Source: RBG-16-64-13 sp963718375
Lineage (GTDB): Bacteria > Actinomycetota > Thermoleophilia > RBG-16-64-13
Length of the DNA stretch: 64,000 bases
Assembly: GCA_963718375.1 (NCBI GenBank)
Contig: CAVQZD010000005.1
Coordinates: 310,001-374,000 of the forward strand
Direction of reading: 5' to 3'
Each line of letters starts with the position of its first letter. Positions within the stretch are counted from its first letter, which is position 1. The position numbers and the translations under genes are program-made. The notes under the pieces are model-generated. The model had not been told where the DNA came from. It saw nothing but the letters and a program-made list of their open reading frames with translations, and did no database searches. Shown here in pieces: positions 37,159 through 46,105 of the stretch.

Positions 37159-38697
37159 TCACCCGTCCTTGGAGCTCGGGATCCAGGCACCAAGAGCAAG
37201 AGACGCGGAGGCCTCCAATGCCGTGTACTCGGGGTACTCCAGGCGAGGGCCCGCTAGAGCAGCCATACCGATCATAGCCGCATTGTCAGTGCAATAGGCT
37301 AGTGACGGCACGATCACGTGCAGTCCGGCCTTCTCGCCTTCCTCGACCAAGCGGCTCCGCAGAAGCGAGTTGGCGGCCACCCCGCCGGTCACTGCGAGCG
37401 AGCGCGCATCCGACTCAAGGGCAGCACTCACGGCCTTTTCTACCAATGCCCTCACGATGGCCTCTCGATACGAGGCCGCCACATCCGCTGCGTTCGCCGC
37501 GCGGTCCTCAGCGTCCATGTCCCTTAGGAGGTAGTAGAGGGCTGTCTTCACGCCTGAGAAGGAGAAATCCGGGCGCTTCGAGCCCTTCAGTCCGACCGGG
37601 AATGAATAGCGGGTCGGATCGCCGCGCTCAGCCAGTCCGTCCAGTTCCCGACCCCCGGGATACCCCAGCCCCAGAAGCCGAGCACCCTTGTCGAAGGCCT
37701 CGCCGGCTGCATCGTCGAGCGTCTGACCCAAGAGTGAGAACGACGAGCGGCCATCCACTCGCACGAGCAGCGTGTGTCCTCCTGAGGCGATCAAACTGAC
37801 CATGGGCAACGGGGCCTGGGGGTCGCTCAGCCACGCCGCCGAGAGGTGACCGTGCAGATGGTTCACTGGATACAGCGGTAGCCGGTGGCTCCAGGCTATC
37901 GCCTTAGCTGTCTGCACGCCGATCAACAATGCTCCTATCAGTCCCGGCCCGACGGTGACGGCTACCCCTTCGAGATCCTCGATGTCGCAGTCGGCCACTC
38001 TAAGCGCTTCGCTGACGACCGCGCTCATCCGCTCCACATGCGCCCGGCTGGCCACTTCAGGCACGACTCCGCCGTATCGCTCGTGGATAGAGTCCTGCGA
38101 GTGACTGATGGAGGACAACACTTGTCCGGCGCACGATAGGACCGCAGCGGCCGTGTCGTCGCAAGACGATTCGATAGCCAGCAGCAACCGACCCGAGACC
38201 GACCGACCGTTCGCTTGACACGCCTTTCTTCCGATCTCGTGCACCATCACCAGCGCGTCCTCACCTGTGTCGGCGTAGTAGCGTTTGCGCACGCTCAGAG
38301 GGACAAAACCTTCAGACTCGTACAGAGACACCGCCTCCGCGTTGTTCTCTCTTACCTCCAACAGCACAGGCTCCCCCTCCGCGTCGGCGGCTGCCACGAA
38401 GTCTTGCACTAGGGCACGAGCTACCCCTTGGCGACGGTGGTCGGTGGCGACCGCCAGGTCCATCAGGTGCCACATGCCCGGGTAACGACGACCGATGAGG
38501 AAGCCCGCGACCAAGTCATCCGCATCCACGACCACCGTGCCCCACCCGAAGCGCACCCCCAGTTCAGCCGCCAACATCTCGGGAGTCCAAGGACTGGAGA
38601 ACGAATCGCGCTCAATGGCTGCCAGCGCAGGGATGTCCTGCGGCTGAAGTCCGCGGATAGGGTGCCCGCGTGTCGGGTGTTCACCTGGAGTCGTCAT
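37159..38697 (-). CDS. tsaD: RimI-TsaD fusion: GNAT acetyltransferase plus tRNA t6A synthase subunit
   Basis: Two enzymes in one 512-residue chain. Residues 15-155 are a GNAT N-acetyltransferase of the RimI type (acetyl-CoA loop RRQGVAR at 88-94, then ENNAEAVSLYESEGF), which acetylates ribosomal protein bS18. Residues 170-512 are TsaD, which transfers the threonylcarbamoyl group to A37 of ANN-decoding tRNAs: LAIESSCDDT, metal ligands H280 and H284 in NHLHGHL, and SGVKTAL, GGVAANSLLR, TDNAAMI. The start codon shares one base with the tsaB stop (TGATG). I see no frame break between domains; the linker is about 12 residues. Confidence 0.93.
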   Translation of the reverse strand: MTTPGEHPTRGHPIRGLQPQDIPALAAIERDSFSSPWTPEMLAAELGVRFGWGTVVVDADDLVAGFLIGRRYPGMWHLMDLAVATDHRRQGVARALVQDFVAAADAEGEPVLLEVRENNAEAVSLYESEGFVPLSVRKRYYADTGEDALVMVHEIGRKACQANGRSVSGRLLLAIESSCDDTAAAVLSCAGQVLSSISHSQDSIHERYGGVVPEVASRAHVERMSAVVSEALRVADCDIEDLEGVAVTVGPGLIGALLIGVQTAKAIAWSHRLPLYPVNHLHGHLSAAWLSDPQAPLPMVSLIASGGHTLLVRVDGRSSFSLLGQTLDDAAGEAFDKGARLLGLGYPGGRELDGLAERGDPTRYSFPVGLKGSKRPDFSFSGVKTALYYLLRDMDAEDRAANAADVAASYREAIVRALVEKAVSAALESDARSLAVTGGVAANSLLRSRLVEEGEKAGLHVIVPSLAYCTDNAAMIGMAALAGPRLEYPEYTALEASASLALGAWIPSSKDG

Positions 38698-39512
38698 CAG
38701 CCCCAGGGGTCTCTCATCTTGGTGATATGGATGTCGGCATCCGGCGCCCTGACATAGATGGGTCGAACGCTCTCGGGCGCCCCAGGGCTTTCAAGCGCCT
38801 GGTCGCCGGGCACATCCGCCACCTCTTCTTGACTCGCGACGGCCTCCGAGATCCAGCGCCGCCCCACGACCAGGTACTCGGCCTTGACATCACAGCGCAC
38901 AAACGAGGCTTGTGGGGGCATCTCTCCGGCGAGTCCAACGTCTTGGCCCACCACCACGACCCGACCTTCCTGTGCGGCGAGCCCCTCCATCAGACGGCCG
39001 CGATCGCCGACGCCTATCGCCGTCCGACGCACCCATCTCTGGCCTTCATCGACGCCGTCCACGTCAACCGGCTCATAGACGGCGAAGAAGGACTGCTGCC
39101 TGTGCGCGTCGATGACCGGCACCAAGCTCACGGGCTCCCTTAGGAGGCCGCCGCTGCCGTCCTCTGCGCCACACGCGGCCAACGCCGACAAGGTACTCAC
39201 TCCGAACACCGGTATCCGCAGCCCCACCGCAAGCCCCCGCGCCGTAGCCACCGCTATCCTGACGCCCGTGAACGTACCCGGCCCCGTACCGACCACCACC
39301 CGCCCCAGGTCGCCGGGCGTGGCCGAGACTTCCTCAAGCATCTCGTCCACCAGACGCAGAAGGATCCTAGCCTGACTCCTGCCTCCGTTCTCGGATCTAC
39401 GGCAGAGAACGGTCGCTGACCCGCCGCCTTCAGCGCCCTCGTCGACGCCAAGCAGCGCAACGCTGCAGGCAAGCGTCGAGCCATCCAAGGCCAACGTCAG
39501 CCGCTCACTCAT
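38697..39512 (-). CDS. tsaB: tRNA t6A biosynthesis protein TsaB
   Basis: Dimer partner of TsaD, ASKHA-fold pseudo-kinase. N-terminal LALDGSTLACSVAL (6-19) and VVGTGPGTFTGVRIAVATARGLA family signature (about 69-92) are present. The 271 residues have a longer C-terminal region than E. coli TsaB (about 230). Starts 4 nt inside the tsaE end and touches the rimI-tsaD fusion, so three t6A subunits are produced together. Confidence 0.92.
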   Translation of the reverse strand: MSERLTLALDGSTLACSVALLGVDEGAEGGGSATVLCRRSENGGRSQARILLRLVDEMLEEVSATPGDLGRVVVGTGPGTFTGVRIAVATARGLAVGLRIPVFGVSTLSALAACGAEDGSGGLLREPVSLVPVIDAHRQQSFFAVYEPVDVDGVDEGQRWVRRTAIGVGDRGRLMEGLAAQEGRVVVVGQDVGLAGEMPPQASFVRCDVKAEYLVVGRRWISEAVASQEEVADVPGDQALESPGAPESVRPIYVRAPDADIHITKMRDPWG

Positions 39513-39988
39513 CGTGGCCCAGCCTCCGACCAGCGTCGGGCGGCGTCAGCCGCATTGCCGAGTATCTTGAGCGCGCGCGTGTCCGGAGACTCGTGCCCCA
39601 TGAGTACGGTCCAATCCGGCTCCCCCAGACGAGCCTCGCCCCCCTCTGGCCATTCCACCAATGTGACCGCGTCTGGCCTCACGTACTCCTCCAGAGCCAG
39701 GGCGTCCTCGTCCGCCAACCCCTCGAGCCGGTAGAGGTCGAGATGCTGGACTGTGATCTCTCCATCGTAGATGTTCGCGATCGTGAACGATGGGCTGCGG
39801 ACAGGATCGGTCACAGCCAGTGCCTCGGCCACCGCCCGCACGAGTGTGGTCTTGCCTGCCCCCAGCGGCCCCGCGAGAAAGACGAGATCGCCTGGCCTCA
39901 GCGCGCGTCCCAACCTGAGCCCGCACTCATTGAGTTTGTCCAGAGTGACGCCTGCGCTCTCGAACACGACATGCCCGCGCTCTACCAC
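39509..39988 (-). CDS. tsaE: tRNA t6A biosynthesis ATPase TsaE
   Basis: P-loop ATPase that resets the TsaBD complex. Walker A GPLGAGKTT lies at about 40-48; the switch region PVRSPSFTIANIYDG and the HLDLYRL segment (about 90-96) are diagnostic, as is LVEWPEGGEA. The 159-residue length is normal. It overlaps the uracil-DNA glycosylase gene by seven bases and tsaB by four. Confidence 0.94.
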   Translation of the reverse strand: MVERGHVVFESAGVTLDKLNECGLRLGRALRPGDLVFLAGPLGAGKTTLVRAVAEALAVTDPVRSPSFTIANIYDGEITVQHLDLYRLEGLADEDALALEEYVRPDAVTLVEWPEGGEARLGEPDWTVLMGHESPDTRALKILGNAADAARRWSEAGPR

Positions 39989-40725
39989 AGAGGCAACTGC
40001 TCCGTCTCTTTAGGAGTCTCGCCAGTGGCGGATGCGATGCTCTGCGCCTGCGACGGCAACACCGGTGGGTCCTCGACACTCACCTGGGACGGGCCCGTAC
40101 TCGCGTCGGAGACCAGCGCCTCCGTGCCCTTCTCGAGAAGGACCCGCAGCTTCTCGAAGTCCTCCTCCAGCACCTTGCGGTTCGCCGGGGCATACAAGGC
40201 GGCGGCCGGATGAAATACCGGGAAGAGCAGCACCGGCACTCCGCCCAACTCCGCGTCCTTGGCTTTGCCGTGTATCGCGGTGATGCTGAGTTCGGTGCCG
40301 GTGAGCAGTCTGGTCGCGAACCGACCTAGCGTGCAAATGACCCGTGGTCTGATGATCCCGATCTGCTGCAACAAGTGAGGGCTGCAGGCCTCGATCTCCT
40401 CGGGTGTGGGGTCCCGGTTCTCGGGAGGCCTGCACTTGACCACATTAGCTATGTAGACCTGTGCTCGCTCCAGTCCGATGCCCGCAAGAAGCTGGTTGAG
40501 GAGCTTGCCCGCCTGGCCTACGAAAGGTTCGCCCTGTCGATCCTCGTGAAAGCCTGGCCCCTCCCCCACGAACATCAGCCCGGCTTCAGCCGAGCCGATG
40601 CCGAACACCACCTGCGTGCGCCCCTCACAGAGGCCGCATCTCCGGCAGTCCCTCAGAGAATCCGCAAGCGCGGAGAGTCTCTCGGCGGCCGCCTCATCCG
40701 CACTCGTGACAGTGTCAGCGCACAT
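39982..40725 (-). CDS. Uracil-DNA glycosylase, family 4 ([4Fe-4S])
   Basis: Removes uracil arising from cytosine deamination. The four cluster cysteines are visible: C-x2-C at the N-terminus (CRRC, about 28-31) and C...C spaced 16 apart in KCRPPENRDPTPEEIEAC. The active-site motif GEGPGFHEDRQGEPFVGQAG and the C-terminal FPVFHPAAAL motif are canonical. A 50-residue tail after the catalytic domain is low complexity. First gene of the udg-tsaE-tsaB-rimI/tsaD run. Confidence 0.92.
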   Translation of the reverse strand: MCADTVTSADEAAAERLSALADSLRDCRRCGLCEGRTQVVFGIGSAEAGLMFVGEGPGFHEDRQGEPFVGQAGKLLNQLLAGIGLERAQVYIANVVKCRPPENRDPTPEEIEACSPHLLQQIGIIRPRVICTLGRFATRLLTGTELSITAIHGKAKDAELGGVPVLLFPVFHPAAALYAPANRKVLEEDFEKLRVLLEKGTEALVSDASTGPSQVSVEDPPVLPSQAQSIASATGETPKETEQLPLW

Positions 40726-40967
40726 GCGTCCAGAGTAGCAGACAACGCCGTAACGAGGTCCTCAGCCCGTTGTCGCGGCCTGTAGTGGTTGATATCCTAC
40801 CGACGCACCATGCGGGGCCACTCACGAGGTGCTGCGACCGGACCGCCTACCCACCGAGAGAGGCGTAGCCCAAGTCGCACGGACCCCGCCGGACGTCGAA
40901 TGTCAACCGGGCCGTGTCTGGTATCTCTGGCAGAACTGGAACAGGCAGGTGCTTCATCGATCTTGCA

Positions 40968-41888
40968 GTGACATCCTTACGCTTTGCCGTTATCGGCGCA
41001 GGCCGCTTGGGTGCAAGCCTCGCACTGGCCCTGCGGGCCAAAGGTCCCCTCTTACTGGGGTACACGACGGCGACCCCCGCCGGACTGGAGCGCTCCCACG
41101 CCTGGCTGGGCGGGACCCCTGTGGCCACACTGGAGGATCTCGTCACTCACAGGCCCGACGTGTACTTCATCACCGTGCCCGATTCAGCTCTCACGGACGT
41201 CGCCTCTCACCTGGCTGACCTGCTGCAGCCCACACACAGCCAGACCGTGATCCACACGAGCGGAGCTACCTCGGTGGAAGTCCTCCGCCCCTGCGCTCGC
41301 AAGGGCGCGACCACCCTGAAGTTCCATCCCCTGCAGACTTTCGCCGACCCCGTCCTGGCTAGCGCGCGTTTCTCGGGAGCGGCAGTCGCCATCACACCTG
41401 ACGATGCGGGCTCGGACTCCGCGGCCACCAAGATCGGTCTTGCCCTCGCGCAGCTTCTCGAAATGCGACCCTTCTTGCTCGCCGATGAGGACAGGACCCT
41501 CTACCATGCGGCTGCGACTTTTGCATGCAACTACTTCGTCACTCTGGAGCATCTCGCCCGCGCGATCTTCGCCCGTTCAGGTCTTCCGGCGGACGAGGCC
41601 TTGAGCATGTTCCTTCCTTTGGTCGATGCGACTCTCGAGAACATCAAGGCGAAGGGTACAGTCGAAGCGCTCACCGGCCCCTTGAGCCGCGGAGATGCGG
41701 AGACGGTGGGACATCATCTGGCAGCGCTGGGCGAGAAGGCGCCTTGGGCGCTTCCCCTCTACAGGCAACTTGGCGCCTTCACTCTTGACCTAGTGCGGGC
41801 CCGCGGTCATGTGGACGACAAAGCCATCGCAGAGTTGACCGCTTTGTTGTCTCACCCCAACAGAGACCGTCACCACGATTCTGATTAG
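40968..41888 (+). CDS. Rossmann-fold/DUF2520 protein
   Basis: A 306-residue protein with an N-terminal NAD(P)-binding fold (FAVIGAGRLGASLA, 5-18) and a C-terminal helical DUF2520 domain (LYHAAATFACNYFVTLEHLA, GPLSRGDAETVGHHL). The family resembles ketopantoate reductase and 6-phosphogluconate dehydrogenase folds and often sits beside panC; panC is 2.4 kb away here on the other strand. Catalytic activity is not established. I start at the GTG at 40968, just before the conserved strand; no Shine-Dalgarno is visible. A 60-codon frame upstream ends exactly over this GTG (GTGA) but looks random. Confidence 0.82.
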   Translation: MTSLRFAVIGAGRLGASLALALRAKGPLLLGYTTATPAGLERSHAWLGGTPVATLEDLVTHRPDVYFITVPDSALTDVASHLADLLQPTHSQTVIHTSGATSVEVLRPCARKGATTLKFHPLQTFADPVLASARFSGAAVAITPDDAGSDSAATKIGLALAQLLEMRPFLLADEDRTLYHAAATFACNYFVTLEHLARAIFARSGLPADEALSMFLPLVDATLENIKAKGTVEALTGPLSRGDAETVGHHLAALGEKAPWALPLYRQLGAFTLDLVRARGHVDDKAIAELTALLSHPNRDRHHDSD

Positions 41889-41934
41889 AAAGCGTCGATC
41901 ACCCATGACACATCCCGACAGAGAGGAACTATCC

Positions 41935-42387
41935 ATGACGGAGCCATCCAGGGCCACGGGCAACGCGACCGTAGTCACCGGCCGCTTGAACTTCAATACT
42001 CGCGGCGATGCAGACATGGTCAATCTCACCGCCGAGGTCCGCGACTTCGTCAAAGGTTCGGGCCTGAGCGACGGCGCTGTGACCGTGTTCGTCCCGGGAG
42101 CAACCGGCGCGGTCACCACTCTTGAATTCGAGCCCGGGGTAGTGCACGACTTCGGCGCCTTGTTCGACCGCATCATCTCCCCGGCCGAGCACTATGAGCA
42201 CAACGTGACTCACCCAGACCACAACGGTCACGCGCACGTTCGCGCCGGTTTGCTCGGGCCTTCGCTGGTATTTCCTTTCGAGAAGGGGGAGCTCTGTCTG
42301 GGCACATGGCAGGAGATCTGTTTTGTCTGCTTCGATAACCGGCCCCGAGAACGCACCGTAGTCGTACAGGCGTTGGGCGTTAGCTAG
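41935..42387 (+). CDS. YjbQ family (UPF0047) protein
   Basis: Small beta-barrel protein; some homologues have thiamine-phosphate synthase activity in vitro but the physiological role is unsettled. Signatures: VTVFVPGATGAVTTLEFEP, a His-rich metal site (EHNVTHPDHNGHAHVRAGL) and GTWQEICFVCFDNRPR at the C-terminus. The second ATG (41935) is preferred over 41905 because GAGAGGAA precedes it; this gives 150 residues. It is 6 nt from the HPS-RraA start, so the two are co-translated. Confidence 0.88.
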   Translation: MTEPSRATGNATVVTGRLNFNTRGDADMVNLTAEVRDFVKGSGLSDGAVTVFVPGATGAVTTLEFEPGVVHDFGALFDRIISPAEHYEHNVTHPDHNGHAHVRAGLLGPSLVFPFEKGELCLGTWQEICFVCFDNRPRERTVVVQALGVS

Positions 42388-42393
42388 GAGGCC

Positions 42394-43687
42394 ATGGACA
42401 TGAAACCCGTATTGCAGCTGGCTCTTGATTTCGTCGATCTCCCTCGCGCTCTCCAGGTGGCCGAAGAGGCAATCGCGGGCGGCGCGGACTGGCTGGAGGC
42501 GGGGACCCCACTCATAAAGAGTGAGGGACTCGACGCCATACGGCAGATCAAGTCTCGTTGGCCGGATCGCGTGATCGTCGCCGACATGAAGACCATGGAC
42601 GCGGGCCGCGCTGAAGTCGAGTGCGCCGCTAAGGCTGGTGCCCGCGTCGTGGGTGTACTCGGCGCCGCGTCAGACGCCACGATCAAGGAGTGTGTAGAGG
42701 CTGCCAAGAACTACGGCGCGCAAGTGATAGTCGACATGATACAAGTCGACGACGTAGTGGCCCGCGCCAAGGCCGTCGAGGCCTTCGGCGCTGATTACGT
42801 CGGCATCCATCTCGCCATAGACGAGCAGATGCAGGGCAAGACTCCCTGGGATACCCTGCGCGAAGTGGCGAAGGTCGTCACGATACCCATAGCCGTTGCG
42901 GGCGGCATCAACTCTGAGACAGCCGCCATGGCGCTTGAATCAGGCGCCTCCATCGTGATCGTGGGCGGGGCCATCACGAAAGCCACGGACGCCACCGCGG
43001 CCACACAGGCTGTCAAGAAGGCCATGCAGACCGGCAAAGCGGTCGAGTCCGAATACTTCGTGCGCGCCACCGGCCCGGACATCCGAGAGATGCTGTCGCG
43101 CGTGTCAGCCGCCAACGTCTCAGACGCCTTGCATCGCAGTGGTGACATCCGGGGCATGAGGCCCCTGGCGCCGGGCGCGAAGATGGTCGGTCCGGCCTTC
43201 ACCGTGCGCACCGCGCCTGGTGACTGGGGCAAACCCGTGCAGGCTATCGATATGGCCGCGCCCGGCGATGTGTTGGTCATCGACGCCGGCGGCATCCTGC
43301 CCGCATGTTGGGGTGAACTGGCTACCAATTCGGCTATACAGAGAGGCCTGGCGGGAGTGGTGATCTATGGAGCGGCTCGAGACACCGGCGATATCCGCGA
43401 GCTTGGCCTCCCCCTCTTCTCGACTCTCGTGACTCCGACCGCCGGCGAGGCCCGGGGCTTCGGAGAGATGGGAGTATCGATACGCATCGAAGGCGTCACC
43501 ATCTCGCCAGGTGATTGGGTCATCGGCGACGACGACGGCATTTGCGTGATCCCCAAGGCTAAGGCTGTCGAATACACCAACCGCGCTATGGACGTCCTTG
43601 AAAAGGAGAACCGCCTGCGCGCAGGAGATCCTGGCGGGCAGCACCCTGAGCCAGGTGGGATATCTGCTCCGCTGGGAGAAGAAGTAG
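42394..43687 (+). CDS. Bifunctional 3-hexulose-6-phosphate synthase / RraA-like protein, frameshifted near 3' end
   Basis: Residues 1-210 are HPS of the OMP-decarboxylase superfamily (LALDFVDLPRAL, EAGTPLIKSEG, ADMKTMDAG, AGGINSETAA), which condenses formaldehyde with ribulose 5-phosphate or runs in reverse to make pentose. Residues 225-410 are an RraA-like domain (GGILPACWGEL, YGAARDTGD), a fold shared by RNase E inhibitors and class-II aldolases. In the given sequence the frame runs on to 43779, into the methyltransferase gene. Removing the C at 43622 restores a conserved-looking end (REEILAGSTLSQVGYLLRWE) and a TAG at 43685-43687, five nt before the next ATG. The corrected protein has 430 residues. 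No phosphohexulose isomerase is in the window. Confidence 0.88.
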
Positions 43688-43691
43688 CCCC

Positions 43692-44285
43692 ATGTCGATG
43701 TTCACTTGGACCGCCCCTCTCTTCAAGCTGGCGGGCCGCCGTTGGTCAGAGCGCGACTTCCTGGCCTTCTCTGAGCTGATGAGGCCCCACGTCCCCGCGG
43801 ACGGTGTCTTTGCCGACCTGGGAGGGGGCACCGGTGATCTGGGCAGCGGGATAGCACGGGTCCTCGGCGCCAGGGTCATCATCGTGGACCCTACCCCCGA
43901 GATGCTACGTCAGGTGGACGCCCATCCCCTTGTCTCAGAGCGTCTGGCCTCCGCAGAGAAGCTGCCCTTCCCCGACGCCTATTTTGACGGTCTGGTCTGC
44001 TCGGACGCCTTTCATCACATCCGAGATCAGGAAGCAGCCGTCAGTGAGATCGCTCGGGTCGTCCGGCCTGGTGGCGTGGTACTCATCCTCGAGATCCGAC
44101 CCAGCAGAGTGCTGACATTCGCAGAACGCCTGCTTGGCGAACCGGGCACCTTCAGAAGCATGGACAACCTCGAGGAGTTCCTCGAGAGCTACGGCATCAA
44201 GGGGAACTGCGTCCCCAGAAGATTCAGCTACCTGTGCGTTGGGGTAGTCGGAAGCGTCACCGGCGGCGCCCCACCGGCGCACTGA
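43692..44285 (+). CDS. Class I SAM-dependent methyltransferase
   Basis: The 197-residue protein has the SAM-binding motif I DLGGGTGDLG (about 42-51), acidic end of strand 2 (IVDPTPEM), motif with FPDAYFDGLVCSDAFHHI and motif post-II RPGGVVLILE. This is the UbiE/MenG-like methyltransferase-11 layout; the substrate (quinone, small molecule) is not predictable. It begins 4 nt after the restored HPS-RraA stop, and ends one base from panC in convergent orientation. Confidence 0.85.
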   Translation: MSMFTWTAPLFKLAGRRWSERDFLAFSELMRPHVPADGVFADLGGGTGDLGSGIARVLGARVIIVDPTPEMLRQVDAHPLVSERLASAEKLPFPDAYFDGLVCSDAFHHIRDQEAAVSEIARVVRPGGVVLILEIRPSRVLTFAERLLGEPGTFRSMDNLEEFLESYGIKGNCVPRRFSYLCVGVVGSVTGGAPPAH

Positions 44286-44286
44286 C

Positions 44287-45144
44287 TCAGACCCTCACCC
44301 GCACATTGTCGATCAACCGAACGTCGCCGAACTTAACGGCAAGCGCCATGAGACACTCCCCCTCCAGGGTGTCGATGCAGGTCAGGTCTCCCGCCGCTAC
44401 TATCTCGACATAGTCGATGACGCCCAGCGGAGCCTCGGCCACAGTAGCCCGGATCATGTCCTGAAGCACCGATGCGCTCCTCTCTCCCGCGTCCACCGCG
44501 AAGCGAGCGAGGCTCAGTGCTCTGTAGAGTACCGGGGCTTGGGAGCGAGCCTCCACCGAGAGACGCGTGTTACGTGAGCTCATGGCTAAGCCGTCGGCCT
44601 CGCGCACAATCGGACACGGGACTATCTCGACTCGGGTATGGAGGTCGCGCACCATGCGTTGGATCACCGCGAGCTGTTGGGCGTCCTTCTCGCCAAAATA
44701 GGCACGTGTCGGTCCGCAGATAGCCAGCAGCTTGGTCACCACCGTGCACACCCCCCGGAAGTGGCCTGGACGCGAACGGCCACACAGACCCTCAGTGAGC
44801 CCTTCGACTTCTACCCAGGTAACGTGGTCGCTCGGGTATATCTCGGCAACACTGGGTGCAAAGACGAGATCCGCGCCGGCCTCCGCAGCTAGCGCCACGT
44901 CGGAGTCCAGATCCCTTGGATACTCCTCGAGGTCTTCACCTGGGCCGAACTGTGTCGGGTTGACGAAGACGGAGACTACGACCACGTCGTCACCGGCCTT
45001 TGCAGCACGGATCAAGGACAGGTGCCCTTCATGCAGGGCGCCCATGGTGGGGACCAAGCCTACGCTCGCCCCCTGACTTCGCAGTCGGTCCAGCTCTGCC
45101 CGCACATCCTCTATGGTGGACAAGACCAGCATCGCGTCCTTCAA
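44287..45144 (-). CDS. panC: Pantothenate synthetase
   Basis: ATP-dependent condensation of pantoate and beta-alanine. The 285 residues show VPTMGALHEGHLSLI (HxGH at 39-42), VFVNPTQFGP, the KMSKS-like SSRNTRLS and FGEKDAQQLAVI. Length and motifs are fully canonical. panB and panD are absent from the window. The start overlaps the P1 peptidase stop by four bases. Confidence 0.95.
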   Translation of the reverse strand: MKDAMLVLSTIEDVRAELDRLRSQGASVGLVPTMGALHEGHLSLIRAAKAGDDVVVVSVFVNPTQFGPGEDLEEYPRDLDSDVALAAEAGADLVFAPSVAEIYPSDHVTWVEVEGLTEGLCGRSRPGHFRGVCTVVTKLLAICGPTRAYFGEKDAQQLAVIQRMVRDLHTRVEIVPCPIVREADGLAMSSRNTRLSVEARSQAPVLYRALSLARFAVDAGERSASVLQDMIRATVAEAPLGVIDYVEIVAAGDLTCIDTLEGECLMALAVKFGDVRLIDNVRVRV

Positions 45145-46088
45145 GCCGTTCCCGACAGGGCTCTGACCCCCCCCAGCGACTCTGCCGAGCGCACCGCCCT
45201 CCTGATGCTCATCGCAGTCGCCTCAGCGGCCGCCGCGCCCGCCTGAAAGACATTGGTCTCGCGCCCACCGGTGGCGAGCACGAATATGCAGTCGCCGTCG
45301 ACCGGCGTATGTACCGGATCGATAGCCCGCGCCTGCCCATCGTGTGCCATTCGCGCGACCATGCCACATTGCAGCTTGTCCAGCCGTCCGTCGGTCATAA
45401 CCACCGTGAGGGTCGTGTCGTTAAGCGGCGCAAGCGAAGGCGGTCCCGACATCGACAGAAGCACAGCTTTGGTGTCCACGAACTCCCCGCCCCTATGCGC
45501 TCCGGCGAGTACCGCGCCCCTCTCGTCGAGAACATCCCCGAAGGCGTTCACCACCGAGAGCGCGCACACGGTGACCCCGTTTCCCACCTCGATCGTCGAG
45601 AGGGCGATGCCACCCTTCATCATCCCCTCTGCCCCCAAGACCTTGCCGACCGTCGCCCCAGTACCGGCGCCTACCGAGCCTTCCTCGATGTTGGCGGAGG
45701 CCGCCTCGGCGGCGGCGTAGCCATGCTCGGCCGTGGGGTAGGCCTCGGCGTCACCGACCCCCAGGTCGTAGATGACGGCACCGGCCACGAGAGGTATGCG
45801 AGCGCATTGGGTCTGATATCCGTGGCCACGTTCTCTCAAGAAGGTCGACACGCCAGCGGCGGCTCCCAGCCCCGGCGCACTCCCGCCGGTCAGCAAGATC
45901 GCATGTAGCTCAGCGACCGAGGAGTACGGTGACAGAAGAGCCGTCTCCAGGCTCCCGGGCGCCCCACCGCGGATGTCCACCGAGCCCGTGACACCTCCAG
46001 GAGCAAGCACCACGGTACATCCCGTCAGACCCTCCAAGTCGGAGTAGTGACCGACGGTCACACCTTTGACGGGGACCTCAGCGGTCAT
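45141..46088 (-). CDS. P1 family (S58, DmpA-like) peptidase
   Basis: Autoprocessing Ntn-type hydrolase family that includes D-aminopeptidase DmpA and beta-aminopeptidases. The family hallmarks GGAPGSLET near the N-terminus, GSVGAGTGATVGK (about 138-150) and the cleavage-site-like NDTTLTVVMTDG (about 223-234), where the N-terminal nucleophile would arise, are visible. Length 315 is typical. Overlaps panC by 4 nt; beta-aminopeptidase activity could supply beta-alanine for PanC, but that is only a suggestion from context. Confidence 0.86.
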   Translation of the reverse strand: MTAEVPVKGVTVGHYSDLEGLTGCTVVLAPGGVTGSVDIRGGAPGSLETALLSPYSSVAELHAILLTGGSAPGLGAAAGVSTFLRERGHGYQTQCARIPLVAGAVIYDLGVGDAEAYPTAEHGYAAAEAASANIEEGSVGAGTGATVGKVLGAEGMMKGGIALSTIEVGNGVTVCALSVVNAFGDVLDERGAVLAGAHRGGEFVDTKAVLLSMSGPPSLAPLNDTTLTVVMTDGRLDKLQCGMVARMAHDGQARAIDPVHTPVDGDCIFVLATGGRETNVFQAGAAAAEATAMSIRRAVRSAESLGGVRALSGTA

Positions 46089-46105
46089 TCTTACGAACCC
46101 CTCTG

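Noticed and set aside
40789..40971. 60-codon frame ending over the DUF2520 start (GTGA overlap)
   Set aside because: Arg/Ser/Pro-rich random-looking composition, no ribosome site, no family resemblance.
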